A stretch of 64,000 bases of DNA from Welwitschia mirabilis (GCA_051453625.1 JBOZIK010000001.1:232362361-232426360), one strand, 5' to 3'. Positions 50,184 through 62,420 are shown, counted from the first letter of the stretch. Notes: a model not told the origin generated them from the sequence alone. Translations and numbers: made by a program.

Positions 50184-51182
50184 ATGAGTTTTATTACAAA
50201 AGGTTTCTCTATTTTTAGGATTCCACTATTTGATGGAACAAACTATGAATTTTGGAAGTCTAGAATGAGAATTTTCTTAAGATCTCTTGATATAGATTAT
50301 GAGCATATTTTGATCACAGATTATAGCCATCCTACTATAACTCAAAAGAATATCAATGACAATTCTATAGTAGTGTTGAAACTGAAAGATAAATGGACTA
50401 CAGTAGATAAAGCTAATGCTACTATTGATGCTCGTGATTTGAATACAATTTTTTGTATTATGAGTATAGGTGAGTTCAAGAGAATAGTGAACTACTAGAC
50501 TACTAAAGAAGCATGGGATATTCTTGCTGTTGCTCATGAAGGGACATTCACTGTTAAGCAAGAAAATGAAGAAAGCTCAAATGAAGTACATGGAACATTA
50601 TCTTTCATGATGATTGTGCCTCCTCTATAGAACTTTCCCAGCACATCAGAGCATGATGATTTGGTCATAAGTGAAGATGAAGAAGAGAAGGATGTTAATG
50701 ATACATGTCTTGAACTACATCAAGAATGTGAAAGGCTTGCTGTAAAAGTCAATGAACTGAAAAATATCATTAAGGGTTTTAGAAAGAAGAATGAAGCCAT
50801 AAATCAAAGAGACAAAGAGATTAAAGAAGAAAACACAAGTCTCATGGAGAAGTTAAGCTAATCTTCACAAGACTTAAGTAGATCTACAAAAGGATCAAAG
50901 AAACTTTAGAAGATGCTTGGATTGGGACAACTTACACATGAAAAAAGGGGTATTGGATTTGAAGGCAACGATACATCTACTTCATCAAGTAAGTTAAGTA
51001 TTACAGGTATAACATCTTTTACCAAAAATATCATTTGTCATTATTATTGTAAATTTGGTCATTCAAAATTCAATTATCCATCATATAGAAAAAGTATGTA
51101 TTTTGCAAATGTTAATGCATTATCATTTAAGTTTGTTCCCAAACAAGTCTCTGCCCAAAGTCAAGAAAGACCATATGGGTAA
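50184..51182 (+). pseudogene. copia gag relic (non-autonomous element)
   Basis: The reading starts MSFITKGFSIFRIPLFDGTNYEFWKSRM..., whose PLFDGTNYEFWK block is typical of plant copia gag. It continues for 104 codons to a TAG (50,496), resumes in other frames (KEAWDILAVAHEGT), has a deletion, then a coiled-coil-like charged stretch (50,661-50,861). It ends with KMLGLGQLTHEKRGIGFEG and a ruined zinc knuckle CHYYCKFGHSKFNY (50,913-51,182). In the knuckle, two expected Cys positions are Tyr, each explained by one G-to-A change. Nothing of pol follows. Confidence 0.85.
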
Positions 51183-51791
51183 AAGCTAAAAATTTATTTT
51201 AAATCATTGATTATTACAATTTATTTTAAATCATCAATTGTTGTAATATAATATGCTTATTGGAACCATCATTATGATATTAACTTTGTTTTTTAACTTG
51301 CATCTTAATGGTAATTTTCTTTTTTTGGTTTTGTAAGATTTATCTATAAACTTTGAATATTCTAATGTTTTACTTTGTCTTATAGTTATGAACATAACAT
51401 TAGTTGATCTTATTGAAAATTATCATCTCATTTACATACTTTGAAACTCTATCATGATTATGATTTATTTTATACATATATATGGCATAAAGTTAGGGAG
51501 AGAAAAATATGATATTTCTCACCACATGTTTAAGGGTTATAGCTCTTTATCTCTCTTTCTTTATTCTTTGTCATTGATGTTAAAGGGGAAGAAAATGTAG
51601 TGTTTTCAACTAAAAATGGTTTGTTTCAGAAATATTTTTTTACACCCTTTACTTAATATTGTTTATATGGCTTTGTGAAAGGGGGAGCTTTTATTATGTT
51701 AATATGCTTTGCTAGAAAGAGCTTAAATATGAAATATTTGTTTAATATTGAAATCACTTGTTTGTTTGCCATCAATGTCAAAGGGGGAGAT
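51183..51791 (+). other. Internal non-coding tail and polypurine tract
   Basis: AT-rich, and ends with aagggggagat (51,781-51,791), a clear polypurine tract next to LTR2. A diverged second copy of its last 200 bp or so is at 52,561-52,768. Confidence 0.8.
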
Positions 51792-52460
51792 TGTTAGGAT
51801 TTTATTTTTGCTAATTGATGTTAAACTAATATGATCTTTATAGAATGAAAAGAGATTTTATAGGTGTAAGAAATTGCCAGATCTATATCCAAAAGATAGC
51901 AAGGTTTGAACATGTTCTGATTAAAGTAACTTGAGTTTTTGTTCAAGGACTTAATGTAGGAGCTGACCAAACTTGGAAATGCTAGTTTTAGACTATTTCA
52001 TATGGGGTTGACCAGATTTTTGAGGGGTTGATCAGACCTAGAGATGAATTTTCAAGCTTTCCAATATGTACTATGTCCCACGAGGTCGATTAGACTCATG
52101 TGGGGTCGACCGAAACTGAAGGAAAGAAGTCAACTAGATTTTAGTGAGGTTGATTAGACCTATAACTTCAAGAGCTAGTATTCTTGAACCAAATGGAAAG
52201 GGGTTGACTGGATGTTCCAAGGGGTCGACCGGACAGCGTAGAAGCAGAAATTTTAAAGTGATTTTCTAACTGTTACTTCACCAAATCTATCCGTTGCAAA
52301 TGTCATATTTGTGTCCAACTATATAAATGATTATATTTTGGGGAAATCTATAAATAAGAGGTAATACTAAAAAATCCTAGAGCTTTAGATTGATTAGATT
52401 TTAGAAAAGGAATATTGCACTCTTGATCTGAAGGGCTTATCTTTGTACTATCATTCTTCT
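51792..52460 (+). repeat. LTR2 (cut by gap)
   Basis: Starts tgttaggatttta and parallels LTR1 with a deletion of about 55-60 bp near 52,143. It is interrupted by the 100-N gap before the LTR's 3' third. Confidence 0.88.
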
Positions 52461-52560
52461 NNNNNNNNNNNNNNNNNNNNNNNNNNNNNNNNNNNNNNNN
52501 NNNNNNNNNNNNNNNNNNNNNNNNNNNNNNNNNNNNNNNNNNNNNNNNNNNNNNNNNNNN
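52461..52560. other. Assembly gap (100 N, unknown size)
   Basis: Exactly 100 N, the usual placeholder for a gap of unknown length. The left side is LTR, the right side internal tail. Confidence 0.99.
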
Positions 52561-52768
52561 ATGGTGTTTTCAACAATATGCATGAAATAAAAATGGTTTG
52601 TTTCAAAAATATTTTTTTACACCCTTTGCTTAATATTATTTATATGTCTTTATGAAAGGAGGAGTTTTTATTATTTTAATAGGCCTTGTTAAATAGAGCT
52701 TAAAGACAAAATATTTACTTGATCTTGAAATCACTTATTTGTTTACCATTAATGTTAAAGGAGAAGAT
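52561..52768 (+). repeat. Second copy of the element's internal tail
   Basis: Aligns with about 51,590-51,791 (blocks 'atggtttgtttca.aaatattttttta', 'ggaggagttttta', 'gaaatcactt.tttgtt'). It ends in the polypurine tract aaaggagaagat next to LTR3. Confidence 0.87.
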
Positions 52769-53797
52769 TGTTAGGATTTTATTTTTGCCAATTGATGTTA
52801 AGCTAATATGATCTTAGTAGATGAAAAGTAATTTTACAGGTACAAGAAACTATCGGATCTATATCCAAAAGATAGCAAGATTTTAACATGTTCTGATTAA
52901 AGTAACTTGCGTTTCTATCCAAGGACTTAATGTAGGAGTCAACCAAACTTAGAAATACTCATTTTGGGCTACTTCATGTGGGGTTAACTAGATTTTTGAG
53001 GGGTCAATCGGATATCAAGTTGCAGTTTTTAAGCTTTCCCATATGTACTATGTCCTATGGGGTCGATCGGACTAATGTGGAGTTAACTAGACCTGAAGGA
53101 AAGCAATGGACTAGATTTTAGATGTGGGTAACTAGACCAAGTAACATGAGTTTCTCAGGTTGATCAAATGATAAAGGAGTTAACTAGGCCTGTGACCTCA
53201 AGAGCTAGTATCCCTAAACTAAATGGTAAGGGATCGACTAGATGTTTTGAGGGGTCGACCGGATAGTGCAAAAGAAAAAATTTTAATGCAATTTTTTAAC
53301 TATTACTTCACTAAATCTATCCATTTCAAATGTCAAATTCATCTCCAACTATCTAAATGATTATATTTTGGCAAAATATAAGCTTAATATTAGATTGGAT
53401 TTTTGAAAAGGAAGGTTGAACTCTTGATCTAAAGGGCTTATCTTTACACTATCATTCTTCTCTCACTTAGCACTTACTTTGTATCAAATCTGAGTAATAA
53501 GGCTCCATTATTAGTTCTCTCACTTGAGTGATTTAGAGCATAGAGGCTTCATTGCCTTACTCATCATTGCACATTTTCTGAAAGTTGAGACTTATCCTAC
53601 AAAAGTTTGTTTGAAGAGGTTGAGACTTAGCCTATAAAAGTCCATTAAAGAGGTTAAAACTTAGCTTGTAAAAGTCAATTTAAAGAGGTTGAGACTTATC
53701 CTAGAAAAGTTCACTTTGTAAGGTTAAAGGTTAGCCTTAAAAATCTAGTGCATAGTGATACAACAGAGATCCGGAATAGTCTTGGTCATTGACTATC
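52769..53797 (+). repeat. LTR3 (cut by gap)
   Basis: Starts tgttaggatttta. It carries four full 35-bp internal units (53,581-53,720) plus a partial one, against three plus one in LTR1 and LTR4. It ends at an N gap. Confidence 0.88.
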
Positions 53798-54476
53798 NNN
53801 NNNNNNNNNNNNNNNNNNNNNNNNNNNNNNNNNNNNNNNNNNNNNNNNNNNNNNNNNNNNNNNNNNNNNNNNNNNNNNNNNNNNNNNNNNNNNNNNNNNN
53901 NNNNNNNNNNNNNNNNNNNNNNNNNNNNNNNNNNNNNNNNNNNNNNNNNNNNNNNNNNNNNNNNNNNNNNNNNNNNNNNNNNNNNNNNNNNNNNNNNNNN
54001 NNNNNNNNNNNNNNNNNNNNNNNNNNNNNNNNNNNNNNNNNNNNNNNNNNNNNNNNNNNNNNNNNNNNNNNNNNNNNNNNNNNNNNNNNNNNNNNNNNNN
54101 NNNNNNNNNNNNNNNNNNNNNNNNNNNNNNNNNNNNNNNNNNNNNNNNNNNNNNNNNNNNNNNNNNNNNNNNNNNNNNNNNNNNNNNNNNNNNNNNNNNN
54201 NNNNNNNNNNNNNNNNNNNNNNNNNNNNNNNNNNNNNNNNNNNNNNNNNNNNNNNNNNNNNNNNNNNNNNNNNNNNNNNNNNNNNNNNNNNNNNNNNNNN
54301 NNNNNNNNNNNNNNNNNNNNNNNNNNNNNNNNNNNNNNNNNNNNNNNNNNNNNNNNNNNNNNNNNNNNNNNNNNNNNNNNNNNNNNNNNNNNNNNNNNNN
54401 NNNNNNNNNNNNNNNNNNNNNNNNNNNNNNNNNNNNNNNNNNNNNNNNNNNNNNNNNNNNNNNNNNNNNNNNNNNN
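53798..54476. other. Assembly gap (679 N)
   Basis: The right side restarts earlier in the LTR than where the left side stops, so LTR3 and LTR4 overlap by about 380 bp. ORFs spanning this gap are artefacts. Confidence 0.99.
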
Positions 54477-55002
54477 TTGCACTCTTGATCAAAAGGGCTT
54501 ATCTGTGTATTATCATTCTTCTCTCACTCAGCACTTATCTTTGTATCAGATCTGAGCATTAAGGCTTCATTTCTAGTTCTTTCACTTGAGTAATCTAGAG
54601 CATTGAGGCTTCATTCTTTCACTCATCATTATGCATTTCTGAAGATTGAGACTTAGCCTATAAAAGTCTATTTGAAGAGGTTGAGACTAAGCCTGTAAAA
54701 GTCCGTTTGAAGAGGTTAAGACTTATCCTGGAAAAGTCTACTTTGTAAGGTTGAAGGTTAGCCCTGAAAACCTGGTGCATAGTGATGTAATAGAGATCCA
54801 AAATAGTCTTGGTCATTGACTATCTTCTGAGAGTGGAGTAGGGTGTATCCCAAACCACTATAAATCTTGTCTTGTGCATTTATTTTGGTTTGGATTTTTG
54901 ATTTCATTTTGTTATTTATGCATAATTTCTTTTGATAGTAACAATTATTTAATTTTTTAGAAGTCCTATTTACTCCCCCTCTCTAAGGTTCACGATCCTT
55001 CA
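54477..55002 (+). repeat. LTR4 (3' part)
   Basis: Matches the last 530 bp or so of LTR1 and ends ..cacgatccttca. Followed by AACTC (55,003-55,007), the right target duplication. Confidence 0.88.
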
Positions 55003-55007
55003 AACTC

Positions 55008-55650
55008 ATGTTATAAAACTTAGTTATGGCTTTTCCCACTTCTTGAACATTTTTTGTTTTGATGCTTCCGCTACATAACAAGTCTAATTATTTTAATGTC
55101 TAACTTTACAATCCTCTAAATAAGGCCCTAACTTATTCCTTAAATGAGATTTCATGAATAAGACATTTAGCCAATAATATGTTACACCTGTCCATGAACT
55201 CATCAAATATTTCAATATCTCTTTGTTTAATGTTCAAGATTTGTTCTCTGAGATCTTTAACCATTTTCATGGATTAAAATTTAGGTAAAAAAGCATTTTT
55301 AAGAGTTTTTCATGAATTAAAAGCATGATTAGAATTCCTATGATACTATAGTTAAGCAGCTCCTTTTAAGGAAAAAGGAAAATATCTCAGAAAGTTAGAT
55401 TCTCACTTAAGATCATTAGCTTTACAAATGATATCAAATAAGCTTATATGTAATAGGGGTTCTTTTGACTTTTCACCTTGAAAAGTGGGTATCATTATAG
55501 TATTTATGTTTCTTATTTTATCTAGTTACTTTAAGGCTATAGTATTAATAGGGCTTAAATTTCTAACCAATGGATATCATGATTTAATGGTCTTGAATAT
55601 TTATCATATTCTCAATAGCATCTAGTCACACTTTCTTTTTAGGCCTTTTT
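55008..55650 (-). pseudogene. Gypsy gag relic, 5' part
   Basis: Minus strand, frames broken: DIEIFDEFMDRCNILLAKC and surrounding blocks recall the Retrotrans_gag core of Athila-type elements. It adjoins the gag 3' part at 48,899 once the composite insertion and one AACTC are removed. Confidence 0.65.
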
Positions 55651-55714
55651 ATCTGAACTATTTAAGAAGATTCTTCTTGTGAGTGAGGTAATGTAAGAAT
55701 GGTATGTAATCATT

Positions 55715-55732
55715 NNNNNNNNNNNNNNNNNN
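55715..55732. other. Assembly gap (18 N)
   Basis: Short N run in the 5' leader of the gypsy element. Confidence 0.99.
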
Positions 55733-55972
55733 ATTTAGGAAAGATTTGTTCCTTGACCCTCTTTCCAAGGGTGACTTCATCCTTTATAAATCTTCTTCTT
55801 CTACTTCTATTTTAATGTTATTTTCAGTCTGCTTATCTAGACCATATTTATGTGGGTCTCTAACATACTTGCCTCTTTCATCCTATCATTTTCCTTAGCT
55901 ATCTTATTGGATTATAGTTTTTGTAAACTCTACTAGTTGACTTTAGAACTATCCTTCTTTTAGTGCCAAAAA

Positions 55973-56918
55973 TGATGGGTGCTTATGTGATGAAATAATT
56001 ATAGGAAATATCACAAAATAATATAAAATAACATAAAATAATTCTTAAAAAAAAATATAGAAACTATGCTTTTGTTAACCTAAAATAAGATCACACCATT
56101 GAATTTACATAACCAAAGGCTTACTAAAGAACTAGTTAAGATTTAACCATTTAGTTCAAAATGCATCATCACAATAGTCTCATGATGAAGTTACTTGAAC
56201 TAGTTAGGTTGTTTTATCAGTGCTAGGTTATTATATACATATATTATACTTAGAGGAGATGAAGAAAAGTAGTGAAACATAACGAAATTAAACAAGATGC
56301 TAGAGAATATTTATTTCTAAGTACGTCTAATTATTCTGATTTATGTTCAGCTACACAAATTGGAGCAAATAGAAATAACATTACTTTTTCAAGTAATAGA
56401 ACATGCATAAAATGATACTCAAATATGCTTTTTAGCTTTATATTGAAATACCAATTGTTACATAAAAATATTCTAAGGCTTTTGTTTTCCTTTGCAAGTA
56501 ACACCTTGGGGTATGGAAAATGCTATTGCACCATTTGCGAGATAGCTAAAGCTCCTTTTCTTAACCTTCTTGCTTAGTATATTCCTAGAAATTTTTGTCA
56601 AAGAGAGTCCACCTTTGATGGTGATCTCTTTCTTATACTGTTGTTTATTTTTCTGTTTCCATTCTTTTCTTTTGAGGAATAGGTATATGATTAGGGTTGT
56701 TATAGCTTTTCTACCACCTTAACCTTCTCTCTTATCTTCATGCCATATGACATCCTATACTTGAAACGTAATAATAAAATATATACATACTAACCTACTA
56801 ACATACTAACTAGTTGATCTATTAATAAGTATATTGATAGCATAATTAAAATGCATAATTAAGATAGCAAAAACACTTCATTAATGAGCAAGATTTAGAT
56901 CAAAATTTATCCTCATCA
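55973..56918 (-). repeat. Gypsy LTR, right (5')
   Basis: On the minus strand it starts TGATGAGGATAAATTTTGAT and ends ..CACCCATCA, followed by TTTTTGGCAC, a decayed form of the TTTTTGGCGCC primer-binding motif of Athila/Tat elements. 946 bp. The 3' 500 bp or so (plus 56,419-56,918) matches the LTR at 34.8-35.3 kb. Confidence 0.8.
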
Positions 56919-58699
56919 CTATAGAATACATTAAACTAAAGCATACACATTAATGGATTTGACACAAGGTGCACTTAGTCATATTATCAAATAAGCCATT
57001 TCAAACTCTACAAGTTAATAATAATTTTTAATTATATATTTGAAAGATTTTATGTATCTATCTCTCATAGTAGAGCATTAGATAATATCTCTTTCTTTTT
57101 GTATAAAAACTTATATTTTCATGTTTATTGATGTTGTTGGAGTCCAACATGTTCATTACTATGTATTATAAGAAAAATTAAGAAAACTCTTTAATAACTA
57201 AACCATTAACATTATCAGACAAATTATTGAGAAGCAGAGATAAAAAAATATAATAAACGAATAAAAAATAAGAAATGCAAATGATAACACAAAAAGAAAA
57301 GCCTATATACAAGTAGAATTTACATGGTTTGTGTCCTTTTACTCTATTTTCATAAAAATTATGCAAATATCTTTATTATTAATAATTTTAACAACATAAG
57401 CCATTCTTTAATAATCAAGTGCTATTAACACATGCACTTCATGTATTTTTATCAAATAGACTTACATTAGGGTTAAAATCCTAATATCACTATTACATTA
57501 AACTACTTTAGTTATTATGGATGAGATTTTCTCTATTTATTTATTATAAGGGTGTAACATGGATAAAATAATTATAATAGTATTATTCATTATAATAGTA
57601 TGATAAAGTATAAAATAATTTGTATTCTTATAGACATCCTAAAGATAGAGTAGTGCTCTTGTGACATTGTGGTTGTGAATTCAATTGTTAAAAAAGTATT
57701 TTAATAAAATAAAGGGAAAAAGTATACAATAATATTTAACATTTTCTTCTTATTATATACTTCTAAGACACTTTAGCATCATCAGGAAATTATTAGCCTT
57801 CAAGTATTTAATAGCTTAAGAAACAAATTTTGTGAAAACATATGATCCTTCATTTATGTCCTTGATAAAGTGACATTTTGAAGTATGTACCATTATAACT
57901 TCTATGAGAAAGTAATTATTATAAAACGAAATAAAAATGGCATATCATTAAATACTCATAAAGTACATTAAAAGGAATACCTAGAATAATGTTTACAAAA
58001 ATACAAAATTATCATTGCTAGCTTTATGGAATATACTGAGGATGTCATGACTCCAAGCTAAACATAAGTGAATAAAGCATAGCCACATGGTAATAAGATT
58101 AATAATAAAGTAGAGATTATATTATAATGAGGCTCCTCATGTTATTAAAACTTTAAAACTATTTAAGAAATTATAAAAAAGTATTTTTTTAATTCTCTAT
58201 CTAATATTAGTCTTATTACATCTTTAGCATATAAAAAATAAGATAGATTTAGAAATTTTAAACCAAGTTGAAATCACATAATAAAAATACACTTACAGAA
58301 AAAAACAAAAATAGCCTGACAGATATGGAACTAAGTTCAAATCACATAGTAAAAACATGCTAGAAAAAGAAATAAATACTTAGAGCTAGAAAATCTAATC
58401 ATATATAACACAAGAGATTAAGAATTAAAAATAAGGATAACAAAGTAAAAACAAAAGGAATATTATAAGTGTTTTCAATTATCATAATCATAATAACATG
58501 TCTTCTTACTTTTTATTCTTAGAAAAACATGAGTGTTTCTTATTAATGGAAGAAAGTATGTTTATGATCAATAGTTTTTCTCTCAAATGATAATATGATT
58601 GATAAGAAATGAAAGAGGCATCCTAATTTCCTCTTGCCCGCTTCTATAGAAGTGTGTTCATCTAAGAAGGATATTTAAACCTTTAGGCATCCCTTTTGG
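56919..58699. other. AT-rich non-coding stretch
   Basis: No supported gene or TE domain. The minus ORF 57,178-57,366 is a hydrophobic AT-driven reading with no family resemblance. Confidence 0.45.
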
Positions 58700-61600
58700 C
58701 TTTCAAATTACTAGAAATTAGTTTTGGCAATGCGTTTTAAAATAAAATTCAAAGAAAAATTAACACCTAAACCTCTAGAAGATAATCTTTTATTGGTGGA
58801 ATTCTAATTTATGAAAATGTTCTTGCATGGCATGTTTTTTACTCTTTCTATCTCATCCCTTTCTATGTAGCTTATGCCCTCACAATAAATGGCTAACAGA
58901 GTTTCATCTAGAGATCTCGACTAAGAAAATCTAGTTTTTAATTAGGTCACCTAGAAAACCAACTATAAACTATTAAAAAATATGACATAAGGGTTCGTTC
59001 CCACTTCTTTAAAGATAAAACTATTACTTTTAAATGGATTATTTAAGATTTTGAGGGAGATGATCCTTGGAAGATTCTCATTTAGAATGCAATTGCTAAT
59101 GCATCTCTAAAAGGCTCTTTTTCTTGGTAAGGATTAAACATTTCTAATGTTATTTTTCCTACTACCATTATTTCCTTCACATTTTACTTTCTTATAGGCT
59201 ATCTTATCTACTTAAGTGCTCATTAAAGATCACTCATTTCTTCATGCAAAATAATCAATCATAAATCTTTCATTTGGCCTCCCATTTGAATCATAAATCC
59301 TTCTTCTCCATTAGTGGAATAGAAATATTCTATTACTTCTAATAGATAGTGATCTTTAATTTTTCTTATCTTTAATTCTAGTTTTAATTTTTACTAAACA
59401 TTCACATAACATTAAGGGTCTTGTTAAAGTGACTAAAAATAATAGGTAAAGGCTTCGTTAGATAGAGTTTAATAATCGATTATTTAGATTATTCTAATCC
59501 AACTTCTTTAATTTAGATAGATAATTCTTTCATGGTCTTTTTAATTGTTATGGATGTTAATGCTCTAGTTATTAATTTACAAGCAGTGATTTAGATAAAA
59601 CACCCTTGATTATTACATGAATATTTTATCTTTAAATGTTTAGGGTTTCATTGATAAGTTCGAGTGTAGATGTACTAGAGATCTTAATATATCTTCTTAG
59701 GAGTTATCCTTTTCAAAACATCAACTTCTGGATGATTCAATAACTCTTACCATAAATCATCAACATGGAAAAGTTAATGTTACTATCCTTTGTTCTTCTT
59801 ATTAGAAAGATAAGTTAGCTCCATCTAGTTTTGAATTATAAAATAAAGTTTCCTAGGCAAGTTTTTTCCCCTTATATTGGCCCTTTTGGAATCTTCTTAA
59901 TCTATGCTTCAAATGTATCAATAGAATGTTCTAAGCTATGGTGTATGATTGTCTATTCTCTTCCTTCTATCTTAGGGTTATTTAGAGAAAATTTTAATAT
60001 GACATAATTTTCTGATGATAAACTTGATAGATTACCTTCCCTCATTCCTAATTATGTATACTAGTATTAGTTTAATCTGAAAGAAAGCTTTTTTTTTTTA
60101 ACATCGATGTGGATGGTGGCAATTCTATTCATCTTTTTTAAGTATATTCTTGAATAAATTATCATCTAGAATAATCCTTTATATTTGGTAGTTTGGTAAG
60201 TTTTATTTTTTACTATTTTTTTGGAAGCTAATTTATTTGTTATTGATCATTATTTTGTAACTTTATCAAACCATTTTACTATTCAAATTAAAGTTAGAGT
60301 CACTAATAGTCCTACTAAGAATACATGTCATTTATTTAGTTAGGATAGATTCAATGGTGAGACTGAGCCATATGTCATGTAGGAAATTTTGTTAGACATT
60401 ATGATAAGCAAGTTGCTTCATAAGCAAGATAGAAATATAATAAAATTCAATTTGTGGTTTACTTATCTAATAATTTAGTTCATGATTCTTTCAATTCATA
60501 TCTTCATGCTAATTTCATTACTACTAAGTTAGGTTTTCAATAATGGGATGCTTATAGAGCAGAAAGTGCCTTAATTTAAAGTTATCTTTTATGGTTAAAT
60601 TCCAAGATCAAAATTATAAGGGGTTTTAAAAATATTTGAATAGTTCCTCCCCTGTGCATTTCTTAAATCAACTTACTTCTTATGATGCTATTATTACCAA
60701 TCCCCATACTTTTCTTTCTTGTCTAAGTGATTATTTCACTATGTAATTTTATGCTTCTCTCATGGACGTTTTTATTATTGTAAGTTTAATACTTTATAAT
60801 TTACTTTAGTTACTCTAACTATGTTTCAAATGTTGGAAGATAATATTTCTTTGGCAAAATTAAAATAGGCCTACTTTACAATGAGTAAAGAAAAAGATTT
60901 GGGATATGATGGCTTTTATATTAAAATATTTAAAACTCCTACGAATCTAATTAATGATCTTTTTCATGTTATCTAAGAGGCTATTCATATAGGATCTGTA
61001 TGACCTTAATTCAACCAAGGGGTTATTAAACTTCTTTTCAAATCATCACTCATATTTTAAATTGGTGACTAACTACACTCTTAAATGTAATATCTAAGAT
61101 TTACATGAAGTACATAGATTTTTGTTTAAAGGATTATTTCAGAAATTATCTCTTCTCAATAAGTATGTTTTGTTCTAGGTATATATATATATATATTTTA
61201 ACTAATGTGATAGTAGCTAGAAGGATTTTCAATGAGTTAAGAATAGCCATTAGGATGTTCTTTTTATTAGTATTAACTTACTAGGATCTATAATAAACTT
61301 AAATGGGATTTCATTCTTCAAATTAGGGTTAGACTTGGTTTTGGTTTTAGATTCTTGCTTATACTAGGATTTTATTTATAGATGTTAATAGTAGAATTAC
61401 TATTAATTATGAAGTCAATTATCCCTTTCTATTTATCAATTTATAAGACAAGGATGTCCTCTAGCTTCTTATTTTTTATTATTGTAGGATTTTTTTCTGT
61501 CATTGGTGTTAATGTGATATTCATTGTAATGATATTAGAGGAATCATCCTCTCTAATTCTAGAGGTTAAATCCTAAATATGAATTTTTTAGAATAATATT

Positions 61601-62420
61601 TTCTTTCTTGTTAATAACATAACTAAAGACATTCATCACCTTCTCTTTTAAGTGGATCAGTATCTTACTCTTTTGGTTTTACTATTAATTAGGTTAAATC
61701 TTTAATTATAATTCCATGAGTTATTAACATCTACCAAATAAAGAATGATTACTTAAGTGGATCAATATTTTACTCTTTTGGTTTTACTATTAATTAGGTT
61801 TAATCTTTAGTTTATAATTTCATGGGTTATTAACATCTACCAAATAAAGAATGATTGCTTATATTTGATCATGATGTTATTAAGGTTTTGAAAATTTATT
61901 TTACTTTTTAAGATCCTTATTCATCTCTTTGGTATCAAGTTCTTCTTTTGGCCTAAAATAAAATGAAAAAAAAGTTGTAGATACCTCACTTCTTACTTCC
62001 ACTCATGTTTACTACTTTACTAAACTCCTTCTTATGCTGATTATTAAAAAATTGGAAAAACTATTTTGGTACTTTATGTAATCTTTTAGGGTTTTTAAAA
62101 AAGGCTTCCATCGAGTTGCATAAGATAATGTTGGTTTGCCTAAGAAGCAAGGTGGATTATATTTTTTAAATTATTTTAAGCAAGGGCTCGCTTTAATTAT
62201 TAAATGATTTTTTTAATTTAAAATCCTCAGATATTATTAGAATTCTTCTTTAATTCCATTTAACAAAAGCATTTCCTAGATGTAAACTCTTTTAGCAAGG
62301 TTTCCATTTCATTAATTTGATTTTTTCATCACACACAATTGTACCTCTAAGAATGCATGTTTTTAAAAGGATTTAAAGAGCCTAGCAAATATTAGATAAA
62401 TGTATTAATTAGAATAATAT
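58700..62420 (+). mobile_element. LINE (L1-like) retrotransposon relic
   Basis: Plus strand, many frames and stops. ORF1-like sequence lies at about 58.9-59.1 kb (TFKWII then DFEGDDPWK). Endonuclease-like blocks lie at about 59.6-60.3 kb (ENFNMT, then FSDDKLDRLPSLIPN). Reverse-transcriptase blocks follow: KDLGYDGFYIKIFKT at about 60.9 kb, FNQGVIKLLFKSS at about 61.0 kb and a block with RQGCPLA-type sequence near 61.45 kb. C-terminal DNVGLPKKQGG is at about 62.13 kb. This order fits a plant non-LTR L1-type element. No poly(A) tail or target duplication was seen. The ORF 61,382-61,576 is a frame-mixed part of it. Confidence 0.8.
61650..61860 (+). repeat. 105-bp tandem duplication inside the LINE
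   Basis: The segment beginning 'aagtggatcagtatc' is repeated at a 105-bp offset ('aagtggatcaatatt') with a handful of differences. It therefore arose after insertion, but not recently. Confidence 0.9.

Larger units (their letters stand above)
48905..55002 (+). mobile_element. Composite gag-only copia-type element with multiple LTRs
   Basis: Structure in plus order: LTR1 (48,905-50,113), primer-binding site, gag relic, non-coding tail and polypurine tract, LTR2 (51,792 to gap), gap, a second copy of the internal tail (52,561-52,768), LTR3 (52,769 to gap), gap, LTR4 (54,477-55,002). There is no protease, integrase or RT, so it is non-autonomous. AACTC flanks the composite. Two N gaps fall at repeat junctions, so the exact copy number is uncertain. 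It is inserted in the opposite-strand gypsy gag. Confidence 0.85.
34811..56918 (-). mobile_element. Ty3/gypsy element (Athila/Tat type) with nested insertions
   Basis: Best explained as one minus-strand gypsy element. The 5' LTR is 55,973-56,918; a decayed primer-binding site of the TTTTTGGCGCC type reads TTTTTGGCAC at about 55,961-55,970. Gag, protease, RT, RNase H and integrase relics follow in the gypsy order down to 44,660. Next comes a long 3' non-coding region with tandem repeats, then a polypurine tract and LTR at 35.34-34.81 kb. A CACTA transposon (39,051-44,402) and a copia-type composite (48,905-55,002) are nested in it. The left LTR matches only the last 500 bp or so of the right one. 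It is therefore truncated, or belongs to a sister element, and no target duplication could be confirmed. Confidence 0.7.

Noticed and set aside
53737-54562. Four overlapping ORFs of 229-266 codons
   Set aside because: Artefacts of the 679-N gap inside LTR sequence.
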